In this document: in pieces, positions 12,271-24,956 of the stretch
How the letters are laid out: each line of letters begins with the position of its first letter
How positions within the stretch are numbered: the stretch's first letter is position 1
Assembly: GCA_964036315.1 (NCBI GenBank)
Contig: CAXIWW010000817.1
Location: 9,335,501 to 9,399,500, forward strand
Direction: 5' to 3'
Origin: Acanthosepion esculentum
Taxonomy: Eukaryota; Mollusca; Cephalopoda; Sepiida; Sepiidae
Length of the DNA: 64,000 bases
The notes under the pieces: generated by a model
What the model was told of the DNA's origin: nothing
The model's database searches: none
What the model saw: the letters and a program-made list of their open reading frames with translations, nothing else
Made by a program: the position numbers and the translations under genes

Positions 12271-13805
12271 CCCACGCAGACGACCCCCCACCAAGGAGAC
12301 AGTCCCAGAAAGTCCCACGCAGACGACACCCAGTCCATGAAAGTCCCACGCAGACGAACCCCCACCCAGGAAACAGTCCCAAAAAGTCCCACGAAGCCGA
12401 CGACCACCAGACAGGTGAGTGTCCCAGCAAGTCCCACGCAGACGACCCCCACCCAGGAGACAGTCTCAGAAAGACCCACGCAGACGACCTCCAATCCCAG
12501 AATGTCCCACGCAGACGACTCCACACCCAGGAGAGAGTCCAAGAAAGACCCACGCAGAAGACTCCCAGTCCCAGAAAGTCCCATGCAGACGACCCCCCAC
12601 CCAGGAGACAGACCCAGATATCCAACCTAGACAACACCCCACCCAGGAGACAGTCCCAGAAAGTCCCACGCAGACGACCCCCACCCAGCAGACAGTCCCA
12701 GAAATTCCCACGGAGACGACCCCCCACCAAGGAGACAGTCCCAGAAAGTCCCACGCAGACGACCCCCCCAGGACACAGTCCCAGAAAGTCCCAAACAGAC
12801 GACCCCCACCCAGGAGACAGTCACAGAAAGTCCCACGCAGACGACACCCAGTCCCAGAAAGTCCCACGCAGACGACCCCCAATCCCACCAAATCCCAAGC
12901 AGACGACACCGCACCCAGGAGACTGTACCAGAAAGACACATGCAGACGACCTCCAACCCAGGAGACAGTCCTAGATATCCCACGCAGACGAACCCCCACC
13001 CAGGAGAGAGTCCCAGAATGACCCACGCAGACGACACCCAGTCCCAGAAAGTCCCACGATGACTACCCCCAATCCCACAAAATCCCACACAGACGACCCC
13101 CCACCCAGGAGACAGTCCCAGAAAATCCCACGCAGAAGACCCACAGTCACAGAAAGTCCCATGCAGACGACCCCCCACCCAGGAGACAGTCCTAGATATC
13201 CCACGCAGACGACCCCTTACCCAGGAGACAGTCCCAGAAAGTCCCACGCAGTCGAGCCCCAGTCCAAGAAAGTCCCACGCAGACGACCCCCCACGCAGGA
13301 GACAGTCCCAGAAAGTCCCACGCAAAAGACCCCCAGTCCCAGAAAATCCCATGCAGACGACCCCCCACCCAGGAGACAGTCCCAGATATCCCACGCAGAC
13401 GACCCCCCCACCCAGGAGACAGTCCCAGAAAGTCCCACGCCGACGAGCCCCCACCCAGGAGACAGTCCCGGAAAGTCCCACGAAGACGACACCCAGTCCC
13501 AGAATATCCCACGCCGACGAGCCCCCACCCAGGAGTCAGTCCCAGAAAGTCCCACGCAGAAGACCCCCAGTCCCAGAAAGTCCCACGCAAAAGACCCCCA
13601 GTCCCAGAATGTCCCATGCAGACGACCCCCCACCCAGGAGACAGTCCTAGATATCCCACGCAGACGACCCCCACCCAGTAGACAGACCCAGAAAGTCCCA
13701 CGCCGACGAGCCCCCACCCAGGAGACAGTCCCGGAAAGTCCCACGAAGACGACACCCAGTCCCTGAAAGTCCCACGCAGACGACACCCCACGCAGGAGAC
13801 ATTCC

Positions 13806-14376
13806 CAGAAGTCCCACGCAGACGACCCCCACTCAGGAGACAGTCCCAGAAAGTCCCAAACAGACGACACCCACCCAGGAGACACTCCCAGAAAGTCCAA
13901 CGAAGAAGACCCCCAGTCCAAGAAAGACCCACGCAGACGACCCCCAGTCACAGAAAGTCCCACGCAGACGACCATCACCCAGGAGACAGTCCCAGAAAGT
14001 CCCACGCAGACGACCCTCAGTCCCAGAAATTCCCACGCAAAAGACCCCCAGTCCCAGAATGTCCCATGCAGACGACCCCCACCCAGGAGACAGTCCTTGA
14101 TATCCCACGCAGACGACCCCAACCCAGGAGACAGTCCCAGAAAGTCCCACGCAGACGAGCCCCCACCTAGGAGACAGTCCAAGAAAGTCCCACGCAGACG
14201 ACCCCAGTCCAAGAAAGTCCCAGGCAGACAACCCCCAGACAGGAGACAGTCCCAGCAAGTCCGACGCAGACGACCCCAGTCCCAGAAAATCCCACGCAGA
14301 CGAACAGTCACCCAGGAGACCGTCCCAGAAAGTCCCACGCAGACGACCCCCCACCCAGGAGACAGTCCCAGAACGT
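13806..14376 (+). repeat. Segmental duplication inside 31/43-bp block 1, copy 2
   Basis: Partner of 11700-12270. Copy 2 is followed at about 14363-14450 by a local doubling of a 42-bp unit carrying cagaacgtcccacgtagac, and then by the boundary into the 60-bp family. Confidence 0.85.
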
Positions 14377-14484
14377 CCCACGTAGACGACCCCCACCCAG
14401 GAGACAGTCCCAGAACGTCCCACGTAGACGACCCCCACCCAGGAGACAGTCCCAGAAATTCCCACGCAGACGAACCCCCACCCC

Positions 14485-17400
14485 ATCAGCAATCTCAGGC
14501 TGCTGCAAGCCGAATTCTCCTGACTCTTTTGTGAAAATTGCCTTACAAGCAATCCCAGGCGTCTACGAGCCGACTTCTCTTGTCTCTTTTGTGAAAATTG
14601 CCTTAAAAGCAATCTCAGGCTGCTACAAAACGACATCTTTTGTCTCTTTTTTAAAAACTGCCTTACAATCAATATCAGCCAGCTACAAGCCGAATACGCC
14701 TGGCTATTTTGTGAAACTGCCTTTCAAGCAATCTCAGGCCTCTGCAAATCGACATATGCTGGCTCTTTTGTTACAATGCCTTACAAGATATCTCAGGCTT
14801 CAGTAATATGAATTATCCTGGCGTTGGTGCGAATTGCCTTACAAGCAATCCCAGGCGGCTACGAGCCGATTTCTCGTGGCCCTTTTATGGCAACTGCCTT
14901 ACAAGAAATCTCAGGCTGACACAAGCCGAATTCTCATTGCGCTTTTGTGACAACTGCCTTACAAGAAATGTCAGGCTGCTACGAGCCGACTTCTCTTGGC
15001 TCTTTTGTGAAACTGCCTTACAAGTAATCTCAGGCTGCTACAAGCCGAATTCGCCTTGCGCTTTTGTGACAACTGCCTTACAAGCAATGTCAGGTTGCTA
15101 CCAGCCGACTTCTCTTGGCTCTTTTGTGAAAGCTGCCTTACAAGTAATATCAGGCCGCTACAAATCGACATCTCCTGTCTCTTTTGTGAAAACTGCCTTT
15201 CAAGCAATCTCAGGCTGCTACAAACCGAATTCTCCTGGTTCTATTGTGACGACTGCCTAACAAGCAATCTCAGGCTGCAGCAATCCCAAGTCTCCTGGCT
15301 TTTTATGCCAATTGCCTTACAACCAATCCCAGGCAGCTACGAGCCGATTTCTCCTGGCTCATTTGTGGCAACTGCCTTACAAGCAATCTCATGCTCCAGC
15401 AAGCCGAATTCTCCTGGCTCTTCTGTGCAAATTGCCTTACAAGCAATCCCAGGCGTCTAGAGGCAACTTCTCTTGTCCGTTTTTTAAAAACTGCCTTAAA
15501 AGCAATCTTTGATTGCTACAAAACGACATCTTTTGTCTCTTTTTTAAAAACTGCCTTACAATCAATCTCAGCCTGCTACAAGCCGAATACGCCTGGCTCT
15601 TTTGTGAAACTGCCTTACAAGCAATCTCAGGCTGCCGCTAGTCCAATTCTCCTGACTTTTTGTGCCAATTGAATTACAAGCAATCCCAGTCTGCTATGAG
15701 CCGATTTCTCCTGGCTCTTTTGTGGCAACTGCCTTACAAGAAATCTCAGGCTGCTACAAGCCGAATTCTCCTGGCACTTTTGTGACAACTGCCTTACAAG
15801 CAATGTCAGGCTGCTACGAGCCGTATTCTCTTGGCTCTTTTGTGAAAACTGCCTTACAAGCAATGTCAGGCTGCTACGAGCCGACTTCTCCTGGGTCTTT
15901 TGTGGCAACTGCCTTACAAGAAATCTCAGGCTGCTACAAGCCGAATTCTCCTGGCGCTTTCGTGAAAACTGCCTTACAAGCAATGTCAGGCTGCTACGAG
16001 CCGACTTCTCATGGCTCTTTTGTGAAAACTGCCTTACAAGCAATGTCAGGCTGCTACGAGCCGACTTCCCTTGCTCTTTTGTGAAAACTGCCTTACAATT
16101 AATATCAGGCCGCTACAAATCGACATCTCCTGTCTCATTTGTGACAACTGCCTTACAAGTAATATCAAGCTGCTACAAAACGACATCTCCTGTCTCTTTT
16201 GTTAAACTGCCGTACAAGCAATCTCAGGCTGATACAAGCCGAATACGCCTGGCTCTTTTGTGAAACTGCCTTGCAATCAATCTCAGGCCGCTACAAATCG
16301 ACATCTCCTGTCTCTTTTGTGAAAACTGCCTTACAAGCAATCTCAGGCTGCAGCCAGGACAGTTCTCCTGACGTTTTGTGCCAATTGCCTTAAAAGCAAT
16401 CCCAGGCGGCTACATGCCGATTTCTCCTGGCTCTTTTGTGGTAACTGCCTTACAGGCAATCTCAGGCTGCTACAAGCCGAATTCTCCTGGTTCTATGGTG
16501 ACAACTGCCTTAAAAACAATCTCAGGCTGCAGCAATCCCAATTCTCCAAGATTTTATTGCCAATTTCCTTACAAGAAATCCCAGGCGGCTACGAGCCGAT
16601 TTCTCCTGACTCATTTGTGGCAACTACCTTACAAGCAAACAGAGGCGGCTACGAGCCGATTTCTCCTGGCCCTTTTGTGGCAACTGCCTTACAATAAATC
16701 TCATGCTGCTACAAGCCGAATTCTCCTGGCACTTTTGTGACACCTGCCTTACAAGCAATGTCAGGCTGCTACAAATCGACATATCATGGCTCATTTGTGA
16801 CAACTGCAAAACAAGCAATCTCAGGCTGCTGCAAGCCGAATTCTCCTGGCTCTTTTGTGCAATTTGCCTTACAAGCAATCCCAGGCGTCTACGAACCGAC
16901 TTCTCTTGTCTCTTTTGTGAAATCTGCCTTAAAACAATCTCAGGCTGCTACAAACGACATCTCCTGTCTCTTTTTTTTAAACTGCCTTACAAGCAATCTC
17001 AGCCTGCTACAAGCCGAATACGCATGGCTCTTTTGTGAAACTGCCTTACAAGAATCTCAGGCCGCTACAAATCGACATATGCTGGCTCTTTTGTTACAAC
17101 TACCTTACAAGCATTCTCAGAATATGAATTCCTTTGGCTTTTTGTGCGAATTGTCTTACAAGCAATACCAGGCGACTACGAGCCGTTTTCTCCTGGCCCT
17201 TTTGTGGCAACTGCCTTACAAGAAATGTCAGGCTGCTATGAGACGACTTCTCTTGGCTCTTTTGTGAAAACTGCCTTACAAGTAATATCAGGGTGCTACA
17301 AGACGACATCTCCTCTCTCTTTTGTGAAACTGCCTTACAAGCAATCTCAGGCCGCTACAAGCCGAATACGCCTGGCTCATTTGTGAAATTGCATTGCAAG

Positions 17401-17992
17401 AAATATCAGGCTGCTACAAATCGTCATCTCCTTCTCTTTTGTGACAACTGCCTTACAAGCAATCTCAGTCTTCCGCCAGCACAGTTCTCCTAACTTTTTG
17501 TGCCAATTGCCTTAAAACAATCCCAGGCGGCTAAGTGTCGATTTCTCCTGGCTCTTTTGTGGTAACTGCCTTACAAGCAATCTCAGGCCGCTACAAATCG
17601 ACATATCCTGGCTCTTTTGTCACAACTGCTTTACAAGCAATCTCAGGCTGCCGTTAGTCCAATTCTCCTGATTTTTTGTGCTATTTGCCTTACAAGCAAT
17701 CCCCGGCTGCTACGAACCGATTTCTCCTGGCTCATTTGTGGTATCTGCCTTACAAGCATTCTCAGGCTGCAGCAATATGAATTCTCCTGGCTTTTTATGC
17801 GTATTGACTTACAAGCAAGCCCAGTCGTCTACGAACCCACTTCTCTTGTCTCTTTTGTGAAAACTGCCTTAAAACCAATCTCAGACTCCTACAAAACGAC
17901 ATCTCCTGTCTCTTTATTTAAAACTGCCTTACAATCAATCTCAGCCTGCTACAAGCCGAATACGTCGGGCTTTTTTGTGACAACAGCCTTAC
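14485..17992 (+). repeat. 60-bp satellite array, plus orientation, block 2
   Basis: About 58 monomers of the 60-bp family, entered from the C-rich family at ccccaccccatcagcaatct. A sub-stretch at about 15660-16080 is unusually regular: gctacgagccgacttctc monomers with gcaatgtcagg alternate with gctacaagccgaattctcc monomers with gaaatctcagg, which suggests recent local amplification. Some monomers are truncated, such as the aattgcct-joined ones near 17100. Stops interrupt all frames over longer spans. Confidence 0.94.
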
Positions 17993-18706
17993 TGAGATTA
18001 CTTTTAGGCAGTTTTCACAAAAGAGAAGGAGATGACGATTTGTAGAAGCCTGATATTGCTTGCAAGGCAATTTCACAAAAGAGTCAGGCGTATTCGGCTT
18101 GTAGCGGCCTGAGATTGCTTGTAAGGCAGTTTCACAAAAGAGACAGTAGATGTCGTTTTGTAGCAGCCTGATATTACTTGTAAGGCAGTTTTCACAAAAG
18201 AGTCAGGAGAAGTCGGCCCGTAGCACCCTGACATTGTTTGTAAGGCAGTTGTCACAAAAGCTCCAGGAGAATTCGGCTTGTAGCAGCTTCATATTACTTG
18301 TCAGGTAGTTTTCACAAAAGAGCCAAGAGAAGTCGGCTCGTAGCAGCCTGACATTGTTTGTAAGGCAGTTGTCACAAAAGCCCAAGGAGACTTCGGCTTG
18401 TAGCAGCCTGAGATTTCTTGTAAGGCAGTTGCCACAAAAGAGCCTGGAGAAATCGGCTCGTACGCGCCTGGGATTGCTTGTAAGGCAATTCGCACAAAAA
18501 GCCAGGAGAATTCATATTGCTGCAGCCTGAGAATGCTTGTAAGGCAGATGCCACAAATGAGCCAGGAGAAATCGGTTCATAGCAGCCTGGGATTGCTTGT
18601 AAGGCAATTGGCACAAAAAGTCAGGAGAAGTGGACTAGCGGCAGCCTGAGACTTCTTGTAAGGCAGCTGTCACAAAAGAGCCAGGATATGTCGATTTGTA
18701 GCGGCC
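17993..18706 (-). repeat. 60-bp satellite array switching to minus orientation
   Basis: At about 17990 the array changes strand: caacagccttact is followed directly by gagattacttttaggcag, the reverse-complement form. About 12 minus monomers follow up to the boundary with the 393-bp family at 18706/18707. The two sides of the switch are homologous but not mirror-identical monomer by monomer, so this is not a fresh perfect palindrome. Confidence 0.92.
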
Positions 18707-20285
18707 GACAAATCAAATAATTGCACACAATTTGATACCCATTTGAAAATATTTCTTTTACTGGAAAAATTTATAAACAAGTGAAATATGACTGATTTCC
18801 CAGTTTAGGGACGCATGACAATTTCCGCAAATGAGCTAACACAAGTCCCCATACCTTTGAATTTAGAATCGACTATAATCAAGGTGTCGAAAAAACTTTT
18901 GTAATTAAGAATAAGTCAAGATATTCCCGAAAATTGGACAGCAATATTGTGTGGATTCTATAAAAAGACAAAAGTAGAAATGCAGTCTTATTGTGCACAC
19001 TGGAATTCGGACGCTGTAAATTGTCAGACGACATACCGCGAACATGGTGAAAGCTTTCCTTTCTACTATCTGAGCAAATGAAAAATCCCTGTAAACATAA
19101 ACAAATCAAATAATTGCACACAATTTGATACCCATTTTGAAAATATTTCTTTTACTGGAAAAAAGTTATAAACAAGTGAAATATGACTGATTTCCCAGTT
19201 TAGGGCCGCATGACAATTTCCGCAAATGAGCTAACAAGGGTCCCCATACCTTTGAATTTCGACTCGACTCTAATCAATGTGTCGAAAAAACTTTTATAAT
19301 TATGAATAAGGCAAGATATTCCCGAAAATTGGACAGCAATATTTTGTGGATTCTATAAAAAGGAAAAATTAGAATTGCAGTCTTATTGTGCACACTGGAA
19401 TTCGGACGCTGTAAATTGTCAGACGACATACCGCGCACATGGTGAAAGCTGTACTTTTTACATTCTGACCAAATGAAAAATCCCTGTACACATAGACAAA
19501 TCAAATAATTGCAAACAATTTGATACCCATTTTGAAAATATTTCTTTTACTGGAAAAAAGTTATAAACAGGTGAAATATGACTGGTTACCCAGTTTAAGT
19601 CCGCATGACAATTTCCGCAAAGGGGCTAACACAAGTCCCCATACCGTTGAATTTCGCCTCGACTCTATTCAAGGTGTTGAAAAAACTTTTGTAATTATGG
19701 ATAAGGCAAGAAATTCCCGACAATAGGACACGAATATTTTGTGGATTCTATAAAAAGGAAAAATTAGAAATGCAGTCTTATTGTGCACACTGGAATTCGG
19801 ACGCTGTAAATTGTCAGACGTCATACCGCGCACCTGGTGAAAGCTGTACTTTTTACTATCTGAGCAAATGAAAAATCCCTGTAAACATAGACAAATCAAA
19901 CAATTGCACAAAATTTGATACCCATTTTGAAAATATTACTTTTACTGGAAAAAAAGTTATAAACAAGTGAAATATGACTGATTTCCCAGTTTAGGGCCGC
20001 ATGACAATTTCCGCAAATGAGCTAACAAGGGTCCCCATACCGTTGAATTTCGACTCGACTCTAATCAAGGTGACGAAAAAGCTTTTGTAATTATGAATAA
20101 GGCAAGATATTCCCGAAAATTGGACAGCAATATTTTGTGGATTCTATAAAAAGGAAAAATTAGAATTGCAGTCTTATTGTGCACACTGGAATTCGGACGC
20201 TGTAAATTGTCAGACGATATACCGCGCACCTGGTGAAAGCTGTACTTTTTACAATCTGACCAAATGAAATTCCAGACAATTGGAC
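18707..20285 (+). repeat. 393-bp AT-rich satellite array, block 2
   Basis: About four copies in the same orientation as block 1, entered from the minus 60-bp array at gcggccgacaaatcaaataa. The tgtggattctataaaaag anchor recurs near 18952, 19347, 19740 and 20137. The last unit has an internal deletion of about 245 bp: caaatgaaa near 20263 jumps to ttccagacaattggacacc. The array then joins the 73-bp family. Confidence 0.93.
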
Positions 20286-23200
20286 ACCAACAGATCAGAA
20301 GCCATGCTGCCTGACGTAGTCTAAAATCTTACATTGGACGCTCAAATATGGACCAGAAACCAACTTATCAGAGGCCATGCTGCATGACGTAGTTTATCTT
20401 TTTACATTAGACGCTCAAATATGCACAAGAAACCAAGAGATCAGAAGCAGGGCTGCTGGACGTAGTGTATCATCTTACACAAGAGGCTCAAATATGGACC
20501 GGAAGCCAAGAGGTCAGAGTCCATTCTGCTGGACGTAGTCTAAAATCTTACATTAGACGCTAAAATATGGACCGGAAACCAACCGATCAGAGGCCATGCT
20601 GCTGGTCGTAGTTTATCTTTTTACATTAGACGCTAAAATATGAACCAAGAAACAACAGATCAGAATCATGGCTGCTGGACGTAGTGTATCATCTTACACA
20701 AGATGATCAAATATGGACCGGAAGCTAACAGGTCAGAGGCCATGCTGCTGGACGTAGTCTAAAATCTTACATTAGACGCTCAAATATGGACCGGAAAACA
20801 ACAGATCAGAGGCCATGCTGATGGACAAAGTTTATTTTTTACATTAGACGCTCAAATATGCACCAGAAACCAAGACATCAGAATCATGACTGCTGGACGT
20901 AGTGTATCATCTTACACAAGACGCTCAAATATGGACCGGAAGCTAACAGGTGAGCGGCCATGCTGCTGGACGTAGTCTAAAATCTTACATTAGAGGCTCA
21001 AATATGGACCGGAATCAAACAGATCTGAGGCCATGCTGCTGGACGTAGTTTATCTTTTTCCATTAGACGCTCAAATATGCATCAGAAACCAAGAGATCCG
21101 AAACAGGGCTGCTGGACGTAGTGTATCATCTTACACAAGACGCTCAAATATGGACCGGAAGCCAAAAGGTCAGAGTCCATGCTGCTGGACGTAGTCTAAA
21201 ATCTTACATTAGACGCTCAAATATGGACGGGAAACCAACAGATCAGAGGCCATGCTGCTGGACGTAGTTTATCTTTTTACATTAGACGCTCAAATACTGC
21301 ATAAACCAACAGATCAGAATCATGTCTGCGGGACGTAGTGTATCATCTTACACAAGACGCTCAAATATGGGCCGGAAGCCAACAGGTCAGAGGCCATGCT
21401 GCTGGACGTAGTCTAAAATGTTACATTGGATGCTCAAATATGGACCGGAAACCAACAGATAAGAGGCCATGTGACTTGACGTAGTTTATCTTTTTACACT
21501 AGAAGCTCAAATATGCACCAGAAAGCCAGAGATCAGAAACAGGGCTGCTGGACGTAGTGTATCATCTTACACAAGATGCTCAAATATGGACCGGAAAACC
21601 AACAGATCAGATGCCATGCTGCTGGTCGTACTTTATCTATTTTCATTAGACGCTCAAATATGTACAGAAACGAACAAATCAGAATCGTGTCTGCTGGACG
21701 TAGTGTATCATTTTACACAAAACGCTCAAATATGGACCGGAAGCCAACAGGTCAGATGCCATGCTTCTGCATGTATTCTAAAATCTTACATTCGATGCTC
21801 AAATATGCACCAGAAACCAACAGATCAGAAACAGGGCTGCTGGATGAAGTGTATAATCTTACACAAGTCGCTCAAATATGGACCGGAAGCCAACAAGTCA
21901 GAGGCCATGCTGCTGGATGTAGTCTAAAATCTTACATTAGACGCTCAAATATGGACGGGAAACCAACAGATCAGAGGCCATGCTGCTGGACGTATTGTAT
22001 CATCTTACACAAGACGCTCAAATATGAACCGGAAGCCAAGAGGTGAGGATGCCATGCTGCTGGTCGTAGTCTAATATCTTACATTAGAAGCTCAAATATG
22101 GACCGGAACAAACCGATCAGAGGCCATGCTGCTTGACGTAGTTTATCTTTTTACATTAGACGCTCAAATATGAACCAGAAAACAACAGATCAGAATCATG
22201 GCTGCTGGACGTACAGTATAATCTTACACAAGACGATCAAATATGGACCGGAAGCTAACAGGTCAGAGGCCATGCTGCTGGACGTAGTGTATCATTTTAC
22301 AGTAAACGCTCAAATATGGACAGGAAGCCAACAGGTCAGAGGCCATGCTGCTGCATGTATTCTAAAATCTTACATTCGATGCACAAATATGGACCGGAAA
22401 CCAACAGATCAGAGGCCATGCTGCTGGACGTAGTTTATCTTTTTACATTAGACGCTCAAATATGCAAAAGGAACCAAGAGATCAGAAACAGGGCTGCTGG
22501 ACGTAGTTTATCATCTTACACAAGACGCTCATATATGGACCGGAAGCCAACAGGTCAGAGGCCATTCTGATAGACGTAGTCTAAACCTTACATTAGACGC
22601 TCAAATATGGACCGGAAACCAACATATCAGAGGCCATGATTTTGGACGTAGTTTATCTTTTTACATTAGACGCTCAAATATGCACGAGAAAACAACAGAT
22701 CAGAAACATGGCTGCTGGACGTAGTGTATAATCTTACACAAAAAGCTGAAATATGGACCGGAAGCCAACAGGTCAGAGGCCATGCTGCTGGACGTAGTCT
22801 AAATTGTTACATTGGACGCTCAAATATGGACCGGAAACCAACAGATCAGAGGCCATGCTGCTGGTCGTAGTTTATCTTTTTACATTAGACGCTCAAATAT
22901 GCACCAGAAACCAAGAGATCAAAATCATGGCTGCTGGATGTTGTCTATCATCTGACACAAGACGCTCAAATATGGGCCGGATGCCAACTGGTCAGAAGTC
23001 ATGCTGCTGGACATAATCTAAAATTGTACATTGGACGCTCAAATATGGACCGGAAACCAAGAGATCAGAAACAGGGCTGCTGGATGTAGTGTATCATGTG
23101 ACACAAGACGCTCAAATATGGACCGGAAGCCAAAAGGTCAGATGCCATGCTGCTGGACAAAGTCTAAAATCTTACATTAGACGCTCAAATATTGACCGGA

Positions 23201-23450
23201 AACCAACAGATCAGTGGCCATGCTGCTGGACGTAGTTTATCTTTTTAAATTAGACGCTCAAATATGCACCAGAATCCAAAAGATCATAATCATGGCTGCT
23301 GGATGTAGTGTATCATCTTAAACAAGAGGCTCAAATATGGACCGTAAGCCAACAGGTCAGAGGCCATGCTGCTGGACGTAGTCTAAAATCTTACATTAGA
23401 CGCTCAAATATGGACGTGAAACCAACAGATCAGAGGCCATGCTGCTGGTC

Positions 23451-23669
23451 GTAGTTCATCTTTTTACATTAGACGATCAAATATGCACCAGAAACCAAGT
23501 GATCAGAAACAGGGCTGCTGGACGTAGTGTATCATCTTGCACAAGACGCTCAAATATGGACCGGAAGCCAACAGGTCAGAGGCTATGCTGCTGGACCTAG
23601 TCTAAAATCTTACATTAGACGCTCAAATACGGACCGGAAACCAACTGATCAGAGGTCATGCTGCTGGTC
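23451..23669 (+). repeat. Recently duplicated 219-bp trimer, copy 1
   Basis: One full trimer carrying private variants: gtagttcatctttttac, acgatcaaatatgcacc, catcttgcacaagacg, ggctatgctgctggacctag and aaatacggaccgg. All of them reappear at the same positions in the next trimer. Confidence 0.9.
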
Positions 23670-23874
23670 GTAGTTCATCTTTTTACATTAGACGATCAAA
23701 TATGCACCAGAAACCAAGTGATCAGAAACAGGGCTGCTGGACGTAGTGTATCATCTTGCACAAGACGCTCAAATATGGACCGGAAGCCAACAGGTCAGAG
23801 GCTATGCTGCTGGACCTAGTCTAAAATCTTACATTAGACGCTCAAATACGGACCGGAAACCAACTGATCAGAGG
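23670..23874 (+). repeat. Recently duplicated 219-bp trimer, copy 2
   Basis: Identical by eye to 23451-23655. The identity ends at caactgatcagagg, where copy 1 continues tcatgctg and copy 2 continues gcacctgctgg. The 219-bp offset shows that the higher-order trimer is the unit still being exchanged. Confidence 0.9.
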
Positions 23875-24274
23875 GCACCTGCTGGACGTAGTTTATCTTT
23901 TTACATTAGACGCTGAAATATGCACCAGAAACCAAGTGATCAGAAACAGGGCTGCTGGACGTAGTGTATCATCTTACACAAGAGGCTCAAATATGGACCG
24001 GAAGCCAAAAGGTCTGAGGCGATGCTTCTGGACGTAGTCTAAAATCTTACATTAGACTCTCAAATATGGACCGGAAACCAACAGATCAGAGGCCATTCTG
24101 CTGGACGTAGTTTATCTTTTTATATTAGACGCTCAAATATGCACCAGAAACCAAGTGATCAGAAACAGGGCTCCTGGACGTAGTGTATCATCTTGCACAA
24201 GACGCTCAAATATGGACCGGAAGCCAACAGGTCCATGCTGCTCTTCGGAATCTAAAAAGACGGTCAAATGTGGA

Positions 24275-24956
24275 CCGTTTAGGGCCGCATGACAATTTCC
24301 GCAAATGAGCTAGCACAAGTCCCCAAACCGTTGAATTTCGCCACGACTCTATTCAAGGTGTCGAAAAAACTTTTGTAATTATGGATAAGGCAAGAAATTC
24401 CCGACAATTGGACACCAATATTTTGTGGATTCGATAAAAAGGAAAAATTAGAAATGCAGTCTTATTGTGCACACTGGAATTCGGACGCTGTAAATTGTCA
24501 GACGACATACCGCGCACTTGGTGAAAGCTGTACTTTTTACTAGCTGACCAAATGAAAAATCCCTGTAAACATAGACAAATCAAATAATTGCACACAATTT
24601 GATACCGATTTTGAAAATAATTCTTTTACTGGAATAAAGTCATAAACAATTGAAATATGACTGATTACCCAGTTTATGGCCGCATGACAATTTTCCGCAA
24701 ATGAGCTAACACAAGTCCCCATACCGTTGAATTTCGACTCGACTCTAATCAAAGTGTCGAAAAAAGTTTTGTAATTATGGATAAGGTGAAAAATTCCGGA
24801 CAATTGGACAGCAATATTTTGTGGATTCGATAAAAAGGAAAATTAGAAATGCAGTCTTATTGTGCACACTGGAATTCGGACGCTCTAAATTGTCAGACGA
24901 CATACCGCGCACAATGTTAAAGCTGTACTTTTTACTATCTGACCAAATGAAAAATC
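24275..24956 (+). repeat. 393-bp AT-rich satellite, block 3
   Basis: About 1.7 copies in plus orientation between the 73-bp and 60-bp families. The left boundary is caaatgtggaccg joined to tttagggccgcatgac; the preceding 73-bp monomer is degraded (ctcttcggaatctaaaaag). The right boundary is aaatgaaaaatctgctgcta, almost the boundary used at 3484/3485. Stops occur in all frames. Confidence 0.92.

Larger units (their letters stand above)
8009..14484 (+). repeat. 31/43-bp C-rich satellite array, block 1
   Basis: About 6.5 kb built from two interchangeable unit lengths. The 31-bp unit is gtcccagaaagtcccacg followed by cagacgaccccca. The 43-bp unit is the same with 12 extra bases (cacccaggagac) before the next gtccc. 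The plus strand is rich in C and poor in T. Both lengths are 1 modulo 3, so reading frame rotates with each unit, and neither strand of the consensus contains a stop; this creates many overlapping open frames. Local variants such as agatatcccacg and gactgtaccagaaagac are common here. I see no gene. Confidence 0.95.
20286..24274 (+). repeat. 73-bp satellite array with a 219-bp trimeric higher-order unit
   Basis: About 54-55 monomers of about 73 bp sharing acgctcaaatatggacc, a central gatcagaggccatg-like part and gctgctggacgtag. They fall into three subtypes in fixed order: gtagtctaaaatcttacatt, gtagtttatctttttacatt and gtagtgtatcatcttacaca. Each set is 219 bp; the third subtype recurs near 20465, 20684, 20903, 21121 and 21339. 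The second subtype also carries the tgcaccagaaaccaagagat variant. About 18 trimers are present, some with missing or altered members. 219 is a multiple of three, so short frames stay open (for example 21576-22046), but nothing else suggests coding. Confidence 0.93.

Noticed and set aside
17900..18100. A perfect palindrome centre at the plus/minus switch
   Set aside because: The monomers on the two sides are homologous but differ at many positions and in spacing, so it is not a near-perfect palindrome.
20286..24274. CRISPR-like regular repeat array
   Set aside because: There are no unique spacers. The whole 73-bp period is repeated, with three related subtypes, as in satellite DNA.
20286..24274. 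CENP-B box or another centromere protein site in the 73- or 393-bp family
   Set aside because: No match to the known CENP-B box core was seen by eye. The centromere idea is kept only as a question to test.
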